Program-made: the position numbers and the translations under genes
Assembly (NCBI RefSeq): GCF_001307035.1
Contig: NZ_LKIU01000002.1
Coordinates: 62,001 to 126,000, forward strand
Length of the DNA: 64,000 nt
DNA from: Arthrobacter sp. Edens01
Lineage (GTDB): Bacteria; Actinomycetota; Actinomycetes; Actinomycetales; Micrococcaceae
Direction of reading: 5' to 3'
Shown: positions 1 through 9,500 of the stretch, piece after piece
How the letters are laid out: the number at the start of each line of letters is the position of its first letter
Position numbering within the stretch: the stretch's first letter is position 1
Notes under the pieces: generated by a model
Databases searched by the model: none
What the model was told of the DNA's origin: nothing
The model's input: only the letters and a program-made list of their open reading frames with translations

Positions 1-82
1 GGGTGTCTGCCTCCACCTCGTCGTAGGCACGGACTGCATGATGTTCCGCGAAAGGTTGCTCAGCAACCTTTCGATCGACCAT
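1..82 (-). CDS. possible 5' fragment of an unidentified gene, cut by window start
   Basis: An open frame runs from an ATG at 80-82 to the window edge without a stop (27 codons, beginning MVDRKVAEQPFAEHH). GAGGG lies three bases before the ATG as a possible ribosome binding site. I recognise no family. Against it, codons 4-11 are occupied by a perfect 25-bp palindrome (49-73), which is unusual for coding sequence, and the opposite strand is also open over 2-121. It may therefore be a gene start, or noncoding DNA that happens to be open. Sequence left of the window would decide. Confidence 0.3.
   Translation of the reverse strand, partial: MVDRKVAEQPFAEHHAVRAYDEVEADT
49..73. repeat. perfect 25-bp palindrome (12-bp arms)
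   Basis: The arms CGAAAGGTTGCT and AGCAACCTTTCG flank a single C. A second perfect inverted repeat, TTCGCTGG-5 nt-CCAGCGAA, lies at 111-131. The rest of 83-305 is noncoding as far as I can see: no riboswitch, tRNA or promoter there is convincing. The palindromes could be operators or RNA hairpins for the leftmost minus-strand reading frame, but their role is unknown. Confidence 0.6.
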
Positions 83-305
83 ATGCCCTCAGGGGTGGGT
101 TGCGCCACAGTTCGCTGGTGAAACCAGCGAAACCTCAGGTGGCAGGGGTGTGGACCGTTACCGATCCGTGTTGAAGGGGGCAGTACAAGCGTAGTTTGGG
201 CAGCAAAAAAGGGCCGAAGGTGAGTAGTGTGCCCGCAGGTGTCTGCAGGCTTGCGCCGTCGGGGGCCCAGCCCGCTCCCGTCAGGGACTTGGTATGTCCG
301 CGGCG

Positions 306-725
306 CTAGGAACGGGAGGCAGCCAGCGGAGGGCGCTCCGTGCCGGGGGTGAGGGCTTCGGCGGGATCCGTGCCGAGCTGCAGGATGCGGTTGTCCGCAT
401 CAACGTGCACCACCGTGGGAACGTAGGCGCGGGCCTCTTCGGTGGTCATGTCGGCGTACGTGATCAGGATGACTTTGTCGCCAATGTTCACCAGGTGCGC
501 GGCTGCCCCGTTGATGCCTATGACGCCGGAACCGCGTTCACCGGCAATGGTGTAGGTTTCCAGCCGCGAGCCGTTGTCCACATCCACGATCGCTACCAGC
601 TCGCCGGGAAGGATGTCCGCTGCGTCCAGAAGATCCTCGTCAATCGTCACGGACCCGACGTAGTGGAGATTTGAATGGGTAACGGTAGCTCGGTGGATCT
701 TGGACTTAAACATTTTGCGGTTCAT
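306..725 (-). CDS. panD: aspartate 1-decarboxylase (PanD)
   Basis: It makes beta-alanine from L-aspartate for pantothenate and CoA synthesis in the cytoplasm, using a pyruvoyl cofactor formed by self-cleavage. The 139-residue product carries the cleavage site Gly24-Ser25 in HYVGSVTID, at the same position as in E. coli PanD, which supports the first ATG. The body [19 protein letters not shown] is typical. The C-terminal tail (about residues 115-139) is longer than in the 126-residue E. coli enzyme and looks disordered. No Shine-Dalgarno precedes the start; a TAGACT -10-like box lies 10 bases upstream (736-741), so the mRNA leader is probably very short. The gene stands alone, with no panB or panC nearby. 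Confidence 0.95.
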   Translation of the reverse strand: MNRKMFKSKIHRATVTHSNLHYVGSVTIDEDLLDAADILPGELVAIVDVDNGSRLETYTIAGERGSGVIGINGAAAHLVNIGDKVILITYADMTTEEARAYVPTVVHVDADNRILQLGTDPAEALTPGTERPPLAASRS

Positions 726-769
726 AGCGTGTACAAGTCTACGCCCGCCCCGGTCCGGCCCCTGGGCTC

Positions 770-807
770 AAAAAAGGATCACCCCGGCCGGTGAGCCAGG
801 GTGATCC
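770..807 (-). terminator. intrinsic terminator of tRNA-Gly
   Basis: The inverted repeat GGATCACCC (776-784) and GGGTGATCC (799-807) reads on the minus strand as a 9-bp stem followed by a run of T. It lies four bases past the CCA end of the tRNA and separates it from panD. Confidence 0.8.
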
Positions 808-811
808 GTGT

Positions 812-885
812 TGGAGCGGGCGACGGGAATCGAACCCGCGTATCGAGCTTGGGAAGCTAGCGCTCTACCATTGAGCTACGCCCGC
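812..885 (-). tRNA. tRNA-Gly, anticodon CCC
   Basis: The minus strand folds as a full cloverleaf: acceptor GCGGGCG pairing with CGCCCGC, D arm GCTC...GAGC, anticodon loop TTCCCAA and T arm with GGTTCGATTCC. The anticodon CCC is read from plus-strand GGG at 851-853. One T-C mismatch sits in the anticodon stem. The 3' TCCA is encoded (812-815). Confidence 0.95.
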
Positions 886-969
886 ATGGGCCGGTGAACA
901 CCGGCACAGGAGACCACTTTACATGTCTTTGGCACCAGCAGCCTAAACACGTTTCGGCTGCCGGTAAGG

Positions 970-985
970 CTCCGGTGCGCCGGAG
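970..985 (-). terminator. weak hairpin after the protease-inhibitor operon
   Basis: CTCCGG-TGCG-CCGGAG forms a 6-bp stem five bases past the stop codon of the inhibitor gene. There is no T tract, so this is at best a weak terminator or RNA end-protecting hairpin. Confidence 0.35.
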
Positions 986-990
986 AACGG

Positions 991-1254
991 CTAGGCCCGG
1001 CGGGCCGCTTCGCCGCTGCGCGCCCGCTCCACCAGCTCGCGCCAGCGCCCCTTGAGCGAAGTCTCCGGGATGGTGACGGCCTCTTTGCCCACGCTTATCT
1101 CGTACGTGAAGCGGTCGGCACCGTTCTGCTCTTCCTGAGGCGGGTCCTGGAGCAGGGGAAGCCAGCGTTCTTCGGCCTCCTCGGGACTCACCTCACTGCT
1201 CCACGTGCGCCGCATGCCAGCCATACCTCCAGTACGCACCACAACGAGTCTCAT
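991..1254 (-). CDS. emfourin-like (protealysin inhibitor family) protein
   Basis: This 87-residue protein begins MRLVVVRTGGMAGMRRTW and resembles the small inhibitors encoded next to protealysin-like M4 proteases. The emfourin family, known from Serratia, binds and blocks the partner protease. The sequence shows an N-terminal beta strand with the RTGG segment, a middle DRFTYEISVG segment and a C-terminal LKGRWRELVERAR helix. There is no signal peptide, matching the cytoplasmic partner. Its ATG overlaps the stop of the protease gene by four bases (ATGA), so translation is probably coupled and the two are made together. The family assignment relies on motif resemblance plus context. Confidence 0.8.
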   Translation of the reverse strand: MRLVVVRTGGMAGMRRTWSSEVSPEEAEERWLPLLQDPPQEEQNGADRFTYEISVGKEAVTIPETSLKGRWRELVERARSGEAARRA

Positions 1255-2315
1255 ACCATGACATTAACCTCTTCCCACGCCGCCTGCACAGCAGAACTTT
1301 CTTCGCTTCCGGAGCCGTAGCGCTTTTCCGCGGCCGCAACGGTGGCTGCGGCGAAGACGGAAAACGTGCAGTCGACGGGGAGGCCGGGCTCGGTAATGGT
1401 GTCGTACCAGACCTGGCCTGCGCGTTCCCAGGCGAATCCGCCCAGCCGCACGGCGGCAAGGTAGAAGGCGTGGTTGGGAATTCCGGAATTCAGGTGCACG
1501 CCCCCGTTGTCCGAAGTGGTTTCAACATAGTCCGCCATGTTGGCCGGCTGCGGATCCTTGCCCAGCACGTCGTCGTCGTAAGCCGTGCCGGGGGCTGACA
1601 TGGATCGGAGGGCAGTCCCGGAGACTTCCGGAGTGAACAGGCCTTCCCCGATCAGCCAGGAGGCCTGCTCCGCCGTCTGCCCGCGGAGTTTCTGCTCCAC
1701 CAGGGTTCCGAACACATCGGCCACGGATTCATTCAGCGCCCCGGCCTGGTCCTGGTAGACAAAGTTGGCGGTGTACTGGATGACACCGTGGGTCAGCTCA
1801 TGGCCGATCACCGTCAGCGATTTGCTGAACCGCTGGAATACCTCGCCGTCGCCGTCACCCAGGACCATCTGGGCCCCGTTCCAGAAAGCATTGTCATAGT
1901 CACGGCCGTAATGGACGGTTGCGAGCAGCGGCTGCCCGGCGCCGTCGACCGATGAGCGGCCGTACGCGTCAGAGAACAGTGCGTAGGTGGCACCGAGCCC
2001 GTCGTAGGTTTCGTCGACGGCGGGATCGCCCGTAGGCGGGGTTCCCTCAGTCCGCACTTCCTTGCCCGGGAGTTCCTGCTGCCCAAGGGCGTCAAATACG
2101 GTCCTGCGGAGCTTGGGGCTGAACGCGGTTCCTGAGGACGGAGGCATCGCGGAGCGGCCGAGCTGCCGGGTTTCCGCCACGGAAGTGAATTCCATGAGCG
2201 TGCGCCTGGCAGCATCGGCCGCTGCAGCGAGCCGGTCGGGACGGTCCGCAATCCGGGAGAGCAGATACGGCGGAACGATCGAGCAGTTCATTGGGGAAGC
2301 TGGGAAACAGGTCAC
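1251..2315 (-). CDS. M4 family metalloprotease, protealysin-like
   Basis: This zinc endopeptidase has the thermolysin active site: HELTH (His172, Glu173, His176), the third ligand in GALNES (Glu196) and the catalytic-His segment DNGGVHLNSGIPNHAFYLAA. A short N-terminal propeptide carries the PPYLL motif typical of protealysin precursors rather than the long thermolysin FTP/PepSY prosequence. No signal peptide is present, so it should be cytoplasmic or released non-classically. I chose GTG at 2313-2315 because GGAGGG lies seven bases upstream; an ATG fifteen bases earlier overlaps that site. The product is 354 residues. The next gene, overlapping by four bases, is its probable inhibitor. Confidence 0.92.
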   Translation of the reverse strand: MTCFPASPMNCSIVPPYLLSRIADRPDRLAAAADAARRTLMEFTSVAETRQLGRSAMPPSSGTAFSPKLRRTVFDALGQQELPGKEVRTEGTPPTGDPAVDETYDGLGATYALFSDAYGRSSVDGAGQPLLATVHYGRDYDNAFWNGAQMVLGDGDGEVFQRFSKSLTVIGHELTHGVIQYTANFVYQDQAGALNESVADVFGTLVEQKLRGQTAEQASWLIGEGLFTPEVSGTALRSMSAPGTAYDDDVLGKDPQPANMADYVETTSDNGGVHLNSGIPNHAFYLAAVRLGGFAWERAGQVWYDTITEPGLPVDCTFSVFAAATVAAAEKRYGSGSEESSAVQAAWEEVNVMV

Positions 2316-2457
2316 TTTACAGCCCTCCATCTGTAGTGAGTTTCCTCAGAGTAGACGCCGCCACCCCCACTGCAATGCCGTTAGGTGCAAAACCGTGCGG
2401 GCGTATCCAAAGGGCAATAAACGCGCCGCAAATCCCGGGGACCGGGCAGGGAAGGTG

Positions 2458-2955
2458 TTATTCGTTGGAGGAGTCTGTGCCTGCTGCGGAGCCGCCAAAC
2501 GCGGCGACTACTGCTTCGACGCCTTCGGGGCCGAGTTCCAGGCCCAGGGAGTTGCCGGGGTTGATGGCCAGCCCGTATCCGGGAGCGATGCTGCGCAGGG
2601 TGGCTTCGCCGGAGGCCTTGACCATAATCGGGGCGGTGTCGCGGATCCGCTGCGGAATGCGCTGGGCGTCCGTGAAAGTGGCCGCTACGGGAGCTGCTCC
2701 TTCGGGCGACTGCAGGACCAGCGCCTGGAAGCTGGCGGGGTCGTCCTCCACTGTCAGGCGTCCCACGCTGAGCAGCTCCGAATTCCAGATTGCGGTAATG
2801 ACGTCCTGGTTGCTGATCGTGCCCGACTGGCCGGCCACGATGGCCTGCTCCAGCGCAGTGGCAGGTTCGGGTGAGCTCGGGCGGGTTTCGCCTGCCGGCG
2901 TTCCGGCTGCTTCCTCAGCTGCGCCGTCGGGCGTGTTGTTAATGCCGTTGTCCAA
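2458..2955 (-). CDS. SseB-family protein
   Basis: This 165-residue protein matches the SseB N-terminal domain: a helix TALEQAIVAGQ, then DVITAIWNSELLSVGR, and a region where a value from the protein is compared across strands (QALVLQSPEGAAPVAATFTD). The last third carries the PGYGLAINPGNSLGLELGPEGV segment common in this family. The molecular role is unclear; in enterobacteria SseB is linked to secretion, but actinobacterial members are uncharacterised. The start is TTG at 2953-2955, supported by AGGAGG seven bases upstream; a longer reading to 3840 is only an antisense frame across kynA. Divergent from kynA. Confidence 0.8.
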   Translation of the reverse strand: MDNGINNTPDGAAEEAAGTPAGETRPSSPEPATALEQAIVAGQSGTISNQDVITAIWNSELLSVGRLTVEDDPASFQALVLQSPEGAAPVAATFTDAQRIPQRIRDTAPIMVKASGEATLRSIAPGYGLAINPGNSLGLELGPEGVEAVVAAFGGSAAGTDSSNE

Positions 2956-3126
2956 GGGGGGCCTCCTCTGGAGGGTCGGATGCATAAACGGCCAGTCTTC
3001 CACAGCCTGTCCGTGGCGCAGAAGAAAATCCCGGCGGGCTGCCGCTACCGTGAAGTCAGCACTGCGGACCGCGCACCCGGCAGGCCCGGGACAACAGACC
3101 AAACCACAGCCACAAATGGAGCAGTG

Positions 3127-3978
3127 ATGAGCGTAGACCGGAACACCCGGGACCTGGAGCCGGGCATTGAGCGGGATTTCAGCAGGAAAATGAGCTACGG
3201 CTCGTATCTGGGCCTTGATGAACTGCTCTCCGCCCAGCACCCGGTCAGTGACCACCATGACGAGATGCTGTTCATCATCCAGCACCAGACCTCCGAGCTT
3301 TGGCTCAAGCTGGTACTCCATGAACTGCGCGGAGTCCGTACCCGGCTGATGAATGACGACCTGCGTGCTGCCATGAAAGGGATCGCACGGATCAAGCACA
3401 TCCAGCGTTCGCTGACCGAGCAGTGGTCCGTCCTGGCAACCCTGACGCCGTCGGAGTACGCGGAGTTCCGCGGCGAGCTCGGAGCCTCTTCCGGCTTCCA
3501 GTCCTACCAGTACCGTGCGGTTGAGTTCCTGCTGGGAAACAAGAACGCCGCCATGCTCGAAGTGTTCCGGGCGGACCCGCAGGCCCAGGAACTGCTGGCT
3601 GACCTTCTTGCGGGGACCAGCGTCTACGACGAATTCATCCGGGCCCTGCACCGGCGCGGTTACCCGGTGCCGCAGGAACTCCTGGACCGGGACGTCACCC
3701 AGGCGCATGTCTTCAGCGGCCCATTGATGGACATATTCCGGGACGTGTATGAAAACCCTGCTGAGAACTGGGACATCTACGAGGCATGCGAGGAACTGGT
3801 GGACCTGGAGGACAACTTCCAGCTCTGGCGCTTCCGGCACCTGCTCACCGTGCAGCGCACAATCGGCATGAAGCGGGGAACCGGCGGCTCCTCAGGGGCA
3901 CACTTCCTCCGCAGCGCCCTCGACCTCACCTTTTTCCCTGAGCTCTATGCCGTCCGCACCGAAATTGGGCAGCGTTGA
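3127..3978 (+). CDS. kynA: tryptophan 2,3-dioxygenase
   Basis: This heme enzyme opens the indole ring of L-tryptophan to N-formylkynurenine, the first step of the kynurenine pathway. The 283-residue length and motifs fit: SYGSYLGLDELL, the heme and substrate helix HHDEMLFIIQHQTSELWLKL, SGFQSYQYR, the C-terminal WRFRHLLTVQRTIGMKRGTGGSSG and TFFPELYAVR. Start ATG 3127 follows GGAG by five bases. No kynureninase or formamidase gene is adjacent, so the rest of the pathway must lie elsewhere. It is followed within 21 bases by dcd. Confidence 0.97.
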   Translation: MSVDRNTRDLEPGIERDFSRKMSYGSYLGLDELLSAQHPVSDHHDEMLFIIQHQTSELWLKLVLHELRGVRTRLMNDDLRAAMKGIARIKHIQRSLTEQWSVLATLTPSEYAEFRGELGASSGFQSYQYRAVEFLLGNKNAAMLEVFRADPQAQELLADLLAGTSVYDEFIRALHRRGYPVPQELLDRDVTQAHVFSGPLMDIFRDVYENPAENWDIYEACEELVDLEDNFQLWRFRHLLTVQRTIGMKRGTGGSSGAHFLRSALDLTFFPELYAVRTEIGQR

Positions 3979-3998
3979 GGATGCGCTATTTTTAGAAG

Positions 3999-4574
3999 GT
4001 GCTGATATCTGACCGCGACATCCGAGCCGAAATTGCCGACGAGCGGATCGTCCTGGATCCATATGACCCCGCAATGGTCCAGCCTTCCAGCGTCGACGTG
4101 CGGATCGACCGCTACTTCCGGCTCTTCGACAACCATAAATACGCGCACATTGATCCGTCCCTGGACCAGCCGGACCTTACCCGCCTGGTTGAGGTGGCCC
4201 CTGACGAGCCCTTTATCCTCCATCCGGGTGAGTTCGTCCTCGGATCCACGTACGAAAGCGTTACCCTGCCCGATGACGTCGCTGCGCGGCTGGAAGGCAA
4301 GTCCTCGCTGGGCCGGCTTGGCCTGCTGACGCACTCCACCGCCGGGTTTATCGACCCCGGGTTCTCCGGCCACGTGACACTCGAGCTCTCCAACATGGCG
4401 ACCCTTCCGATCAAGCTGTGGCCCGGTTCCAAAATCGGCCAGCTCTGCTTCTTCAGGCTCAGCTCGCCGGCCGAGTACGCCTACGGGTCCGGTGTCTACG
4501 GCAACCGGTACCAGGGACAGCGGGGACCGACGGCGTCGCGCAGCCACCTGAACTTCCACCGCACCAGCATCTAG
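3999..4574 (+). CDS. dcd: dCTP deaminase
   Basis: It converts dCTP to dUTP, or directly to dUMP in bifunctional actinobacterial members, to supply thymidylate synthesis. The 191-residue protein has MLISDRDI at the start, [17 protein letters not shown] and the signature [21 protein letters not shown], plus a C-terminal lid with [13 protein letters not shown]. The start is GTG 3999; a TATTTT box at 3987-3992 lies exactly six bases before it, which suggests a leaderless transcript separate from kynA. Whether it also has dUTPase activity cannot be read from the sequence alone. Confidence 0.96.
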   Translation: MLISDRDIRAEIADERIVLDPYDPAMVQPSSVDVRIDRYFRLFDNHKYAHIDPSLDQPDLTRLVEVAPDEPFILHPGEFVLGSTYESVTLPDDVAARLEGKSSLGRLGLLTHSTAGFIDPGFSGHVTLELSNMATLPIKLWPGSKIGQLCFFRLSSPAEYAYGSGVYGNRYQGQRGPTASRSHLNFHRTSI

Positions 4575-4641
4575 GGCCAGGTCCGGCGCCAAGGCGCCCT
4601 TACTGTGGACACCTGCTCGGCACGGTGCCAGATTGTCCTGC

Positions 4642-5031
4642 ATGGAACCCGCAGAATCAGATGCCCTGACGGACTACCTGGCTGCCCTGGACCACCCCAT
4701 GTCCTCGGTGGTACGGCACCTGCGTGAGGCCATCCTTTCGGTTGACCCGCAGATCCGCGAGAACATCAAGTGGAACGCGCCGAACTTCACCCTCCGCGAT
4801 GACTTCGCCACGTTCAACCTCCGGCGGCCGGACAACGTCCAGGTAGTGCTGCACACCGGTGCAAGGCCCAAGCCTGACCATCGGGAGATCACCGTCAATG
4901 ATCCGCACAAGGTGCTGCGGATGGTTGGACGGAACAGGGGAGTCATCACGCTCTCCAGCCGCGCAGCCGCGGAAGCGGCCATGGCGGACTTCACCGACGT
5001 CGTGCGGCAGTGGGTAGCCCAGCTGGAATAG
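4642..5031 (+). CDS. DUF1801 (YdhG-like) domain protein
   Basis: This 129-residue protein has the DUF1801 pattern: DYLAALDHPM, ENIKWNAPNFTL, DDFATFNL, a beta strand NVQVVLHTG and GVITLSS. The fold is of the YdhG/frataxin-like type, often proposed to bind iron or small ligands, but no function is established. I use ATG 4642; a TTG at 4633 is an in-frame alternative. Neither has a clear ribosome binding site. It ends seven bases before the stop of the convergent MFS gene. Confidence 0.8.
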   Translation: MEPAESDALTDYLAALDHPMSSVVRHLREAILSVDPQIRENIKWNAPNFTLRDDFATFNLRRPDNVQVVLHTGARPKPDHREITVNDPHKVLRMVGRNRGVITLSSRAAAEAAMADFTDVVRQWVAQLE

Positions 5032-5037
5032 CGTCTG

Positions 5038-6402
5038 CTAAATCTCGGGAACGACGGCCCTGGGGGTGCGGTCCGGGGAACGGACCGGCAGGAGCGCCAG
5101 CAGTCCCAGGAGCAGGACCAGCAGGATTCCGATGATGCCGTAGCGCTGTGCCCCGAATATGGCGATGAACGCAGCGAACAGCGATGGTGCAAGGAAGCTC
5201 ACCGCGCGGCCAGTGGTGGCGTAAAGCCCAAACAGTTCGGCCTCCTCGCCTTCGGGTGCCAGCCGTGCGAGGAACGCACGGGAGGCGGACTGCGCCGGTC
5301 CCACGAACAGGCACAAAGCGAGGCCGAAGATCCAGAACGTAGTGTCTCCGGTCCATTCCAGGCCCAAGACGCTGACATCGCCCGCTCCCAGGACAGCGAT
5401 GGCAGATCCGGCCAGCAGCAGGCCGGTGAGAGCTCCAACGATCACCGGTTTGGGGCCAATCCGGTCGTCCAGGAAGCCTCCGGCGAACGATCCAGCTGCT
5501 GCGACGATGTTCCCGAAGATGGCGAACATGATGACCTGGGGCAGCTCCCAGCCGAAGGTTCCGCCGGCAATCACGCCGCCGAAAGTGAACACTGCGGCCA
5601 GCCCGTCCCGGAACACGGCACTGGCCAGCAGGAAGAAAATGGTGTGCGGGCTGGTCTTGTAGATGGCCTTGATTCGGCGGAACAGCAGGCCGTAGGACGC
5701 GAAGAATCCGATTTTGGCGGCGCGCTGCCGCGGGACCTCGGGGACGGTGAAGAAGATTGGCAGGGAGAACACCAGGAACCAGACAGCGGAGAAGACTGCC
5801 ACTGCACGGATGTTCTGGCCATTCTCTGAAGTGACTCCGAACCACCCGACATCCGGGTTGATGAAGCCCACCAGCACCAGGGCGAGTGCGGCGATGCCAC
5901 CCACGTAGCCCATGGCCCAGCCGAACCCGCTGACCCTGCCGATAGTGGAGGGTGTGGAGACCTGTTTGAGCATCGCAAAGTAGTTCACGTTGGCGAACTC
6001 GAAAAACACATTGGCCAGCGCGATCAGGGCGACGCCGAGCAGGAGGAAGTTCTCACCCGGATAAACGAAGAAGCACAGGCTGGTTGCTATGCAGACCGCA
6101 ACTGTATTGATGCCCAGCCACAGCTTGCGGCGCCCGCCTGCATCCGAGCGCTGGCCGGCAACGGGCGCCAGTACGGCTACCAGCACACCCGCAACCGCCA
6201 AACCCGCCCCGAGGACGGCAGAAGCGTGATCTTCGCCACCAAATGAGTCGGATGTCAGATAGACGGTGAATACAAAAGTCGTCATGACGGCGTTGAAGGA
6301 TGCCGATCCCCAGTCCCAGGAGGCCCACGCCCAAACCTCCCGCCGTCGCGCTTTAGCGGGGGCCCCGGAGTGTCCGGGGGATGCGTGCGTCGTCGAAGCC
6401 AT
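5038..6402 (-). CDS. MFS transporter, UMF1/Atg22-like
   Basis: A 454-residue inner-membrane carrier with about twelve hydrophobic segments. The N-terminal WASWDWGSASFNAVMTTFVFTVYL and the loop APVAGQRSDAGGRRK fit the UMF1 (vacuole effluxer Atg22-like) branch of the major facilitator superfamily. A second half-repeat has GGFLDDRIGPKP, and TGRAVSFLAPSLF lies near the end. The substrate is unknown; in yeast Atg22 exports amino acids. I use ATG 6402: TAGCAT lies seven bases upstream and no Shine-Dalgarno is visible, so a leaderless or near-leaderless mRNA is likely. The frame continues upstream to 6453 without support. Confidence 0.88.
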   Translation of the reverse strand: MASTTHASPGHSGAPAKARRREVWAWASWDWGSASFNAVMTTFVFTVYLTSDSFGGEDHASAVLGAGLAVAGVLVAVLAPVAGQRSDAGGRRKLWLGINTVAVCIATSLCFFVYPGENFLLLGVALIALANVFFEFANVNYFAMLKQVSTPSTIGRVSGFGWAMGYVGGIAALALVLVGFINPDVGWFGVTSENGQNIRAVAVFSAVWFLVFSLPIFFTVPEVPRQRAAKIGFFASYGLLFRRIKAIYKTSPHTIFFLLASAVFRDGLAAVFTFGGVIAGGTFGWELPQVIMFAIFGNIVAAAGSFAGGFLDDRIGPKPVIVGALTGLLLAGSAIAVLGAGDVSVLGLEWTGDTTFWIFGLALCLFVGPAQSASRAFLARLAPEGEEAELFGLYATTGRAVSFLAPSLFAAFIAIFGAQRYGIIGILLVLLLGLLALLPVRSPDRTPRAVVPEI

Positions 6403-6595
6403 GATCCAGATGCTAGCGGGCAAATGGGTGCGAAAGGAGAAGGGACGCGTCACAAATCTGCGGCGGATGCAAGGGGCACTGAATGTGACCGGCGCTTATG
6501 CCTCAGCTAGAATGAACGAAGCCCCTCGACCCGACGTTGATAACTAAAGCTGTGTTCTGACCTGCAAGGCCCATCAGAGAACCCGGGAGATCTAC

Positions 6596-9500
6596 GTGCT
6601 ATTTGTGCTAACCGTTCTATTTGCGGTGGCACTAGTGGCGCCCTTATTCTTCCGCCGGATTGGCAGGTCTGCTTTCTATCTCCTGGCGGCAGTTCCGGCC
6701 GGCGCTTTCATCTGGCTCATGGCAACTTACCCCCGGTACATCGACTCGGACCAGTCCCTGGCTTCCGGGGCCCCGAACGCGCCGCCGTCGGTCATCATTT
6801 CCTGGATCCCGGACCTCCGCGTGGAACTCGCGTTCCGGATGGACGCGCTCTCCGCCGTCCTGGCAATACTCATTCTTGGCGTCGGCTCCCTGGTGCTCTT
6901 CTACTGCGCCCGGTACTTCCGTCCGGAAGATCCGAAAATGGGCAGCTTCGGCGCCCAGCTGCTGGCCTTCGCCGCGGCCATGTTTGGTCTGGTTACCGCA
7001 GATGACCTGATCCTGCTGTTCATCTTCTGGGAACTGACAACAATCCTGTCCTACCTGCTGATCGGCTACGCGGCCCACCGGCTCTCGGCACGGCGTGCAG
7101 CGCTGCAGGCCCTGATCGTCACCACCTTCGGCGGGCTTGCGATGCTCGTGGGCATGATCATGCTCGGCTCCGCCGCAGGCACTTACCGGATATCCGAGAT
7201 CATGGCGATGGCTCCGGAACTGGCAGCCAGCGGAGTCATCGTCGACGTCGCCGTCGTCCTGCTGCTGCTTGGTGCGGTTTCCAAGTCTGCGCTCTTCCCC
7301 TTCCACTTCTGGCTCCCGGCCGCCATGGCCGCGCCCACCCCGGTCAGTGCCTACCTGCACGCCGCCGCAATGGTGAAGGCCGGCATCTACCTCGTCGCCC
7401 GCCTGGCCCCGGGATTCTGGGAAACAACCTACTGGACCCCGGTCATCACCGTGCTGGGCCTTGCGACCCTGCTCCTGGGCGGCTGGCGCGCACTGCGCCA
7501 GCACGACCTGAAGCTGATGCTTGCCTACGGAACTGTCAGCCAGCTCGGCTTCCTCACGCTCGTTGTGGGGCTGGGCAACCGCGAAGCGGCCCTGGCCGGG
7601 CTGGGCCTGCTTGTTGCCCACGGGTTCTTCAAGGCCACCCTGTTCCTGGTTGTGGGCATCATCGACCACCAGGCCGGTACCCGCGACATCCGCAAGCTTT
7701 CCGGCGTCGGGCGTTCGGCTCCCATACTGGCCGTTGTTGCGGCCATTGGCGCAGCATCCATGGCGGGCCTGCCGCCGCTGCTGGGATTCGTGGCCAAGGA
7801 ATCCGTCTACGAGACCTACGTCCACTTCGCCGAGGAACAGGGCACGCCTACGGCCGTGGTCCTGCTCATCGGCGTGGTCGCCGGTGCCATCCTGACCTTC
7901 GCGTACAGCTGCCGGTTTGTGTGGGGCGGCTTTGCCACCAAGGAATCCTGCAAGCCCACAGCGTTCAAGGCGATTCCTTGGCCCTTCCTGGCACCTCCGG
8001 CGCTCCTCGCAGCTGCCACCGTATTCTTTGGCCTCTGGCCCAAGCCGCTGGACACGATCATCAGCCCGTACGCGGATCTTTACCCGCTGAAGGGCGAAGC
8101 GACGCACCTGGCGCTTTGGCACGGCCTGACCCTGGCCCTGGGCCTCACTGCCCTGACGATCGCGGCCGGAAGCCTGCTGTTCTGGCAGCGCACACGGATG
8201 GAGAAGTTCCAGGCCCGTGTCGCAAGCCCGCTTGATGCCGAGCGTTCCTACCGCGGCCTGATCGGCATCCTGGACGACGCCGCTGTCTGGGTCACCGGCC
8301 GCACGCAGCGTGGTTCGCTGACGTTCTACCTGTTCGTCATCCTGAGCATGGCAATCGTTACCCCGCTGAGCGCCGTCCTGCTTCGCAACGCGCCAATGCC
8401 GGAGAACTTCTACTGGTTCGACACCCCTCTGCAGGCCGTGGTGGGTGCCGCCGTGGTGATCGGTGCCGTGGGTGCAGCCCGGGCCAACAAGCGGTTCCTG
8501 GCCGTGCTTATGGTCAGCGTGAGCGGCTACGGCATCGCGCTCATCTTCGCCCTGCAGGGCGCACCGGACCTGGCCCTGACCCAGATGCTGGTGGAAACGA
8601 TCGTCCTGGTGGCCTTTGTGCTGGCGCTGCGTTCCCTGCCTGCCCGGCTCTGGAAGCGCGAGCCTACCGGCCAGCGGCTGCTCCGTGCCCTGCTGGGAAT
8701 CAGCTTCGGCGCTGCCATGGTGGTCTTTGCGATGTCCGCAATGGCGTCCCGGGTTGCCGAGCCCATTTCACTGTCCTACCCCGAACTTGCCTACAAGGGC
8801 GGAGGCGGACTGAACATCGTCAACGTGACCCTGGTGGACATCCGCGCCTGGGATACCTTCGGTGAAATCTCCGTCCTGGCCATGGCTGCTACCGGCGTCG
8901 CATCCCTGATCTTTATCCGCGGCCGCGGCGACAAGCGCCGCCGTGCCAACGAAGTGGCAACCGGTTCAGTGGACCGGGGCCGCGAGCACTTCGCCTCCTC
9001 CGAGCGTGAAGCCGCAACCCTGGCGCTGGCCCGCAAGTTCTCCTCGGTGGCGCGTGAAGCCTGGCTGGTAGCCGGACGGACGCTCGCTCCCGAACGCCGC
9101 TCCATTATTTTCGAAGTCGTCACCCGCCTGCTGTTCCACTCGGTGATCATCTTCTCCATCTACCTGCTCCTTGCCGGGCACAACACCCCCGGCGGCGGCT
9201 TCGCGGGCGGCCTGATGGCCGGACTGGCGCTGACCATCCGTTACCTTGCCGGCGGACGCTTCGAGCTTGCCGAAGCAACTCCCGTCAGCGCGGGCACTTT
9301 GCTGGGCGGCGGACTGGGCCTCGCTGCCCTCTCCGCGGCAGCTCCGCTGTTCTTCGGCGGACAGGTCCTGCAGAGCGCGATTATCGAGTTCACCTGGCCG
9401 GTCTTCGGGGACATCAAGTTCGTCACCTCCACCATCTTCGACATTGGCGTGTACCTGGTGGTGGTCGGCCTGGTGCTCGACGTCCTGCGCAGCCTCGGGT

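Noticed and set aside
2956-3840. N-terminal extension of the SseB-like gene (460-codon frame)
   Set aside because: It runs antisense through kynA; a TTG start with AGGAGG at the right distance lies at 2955.
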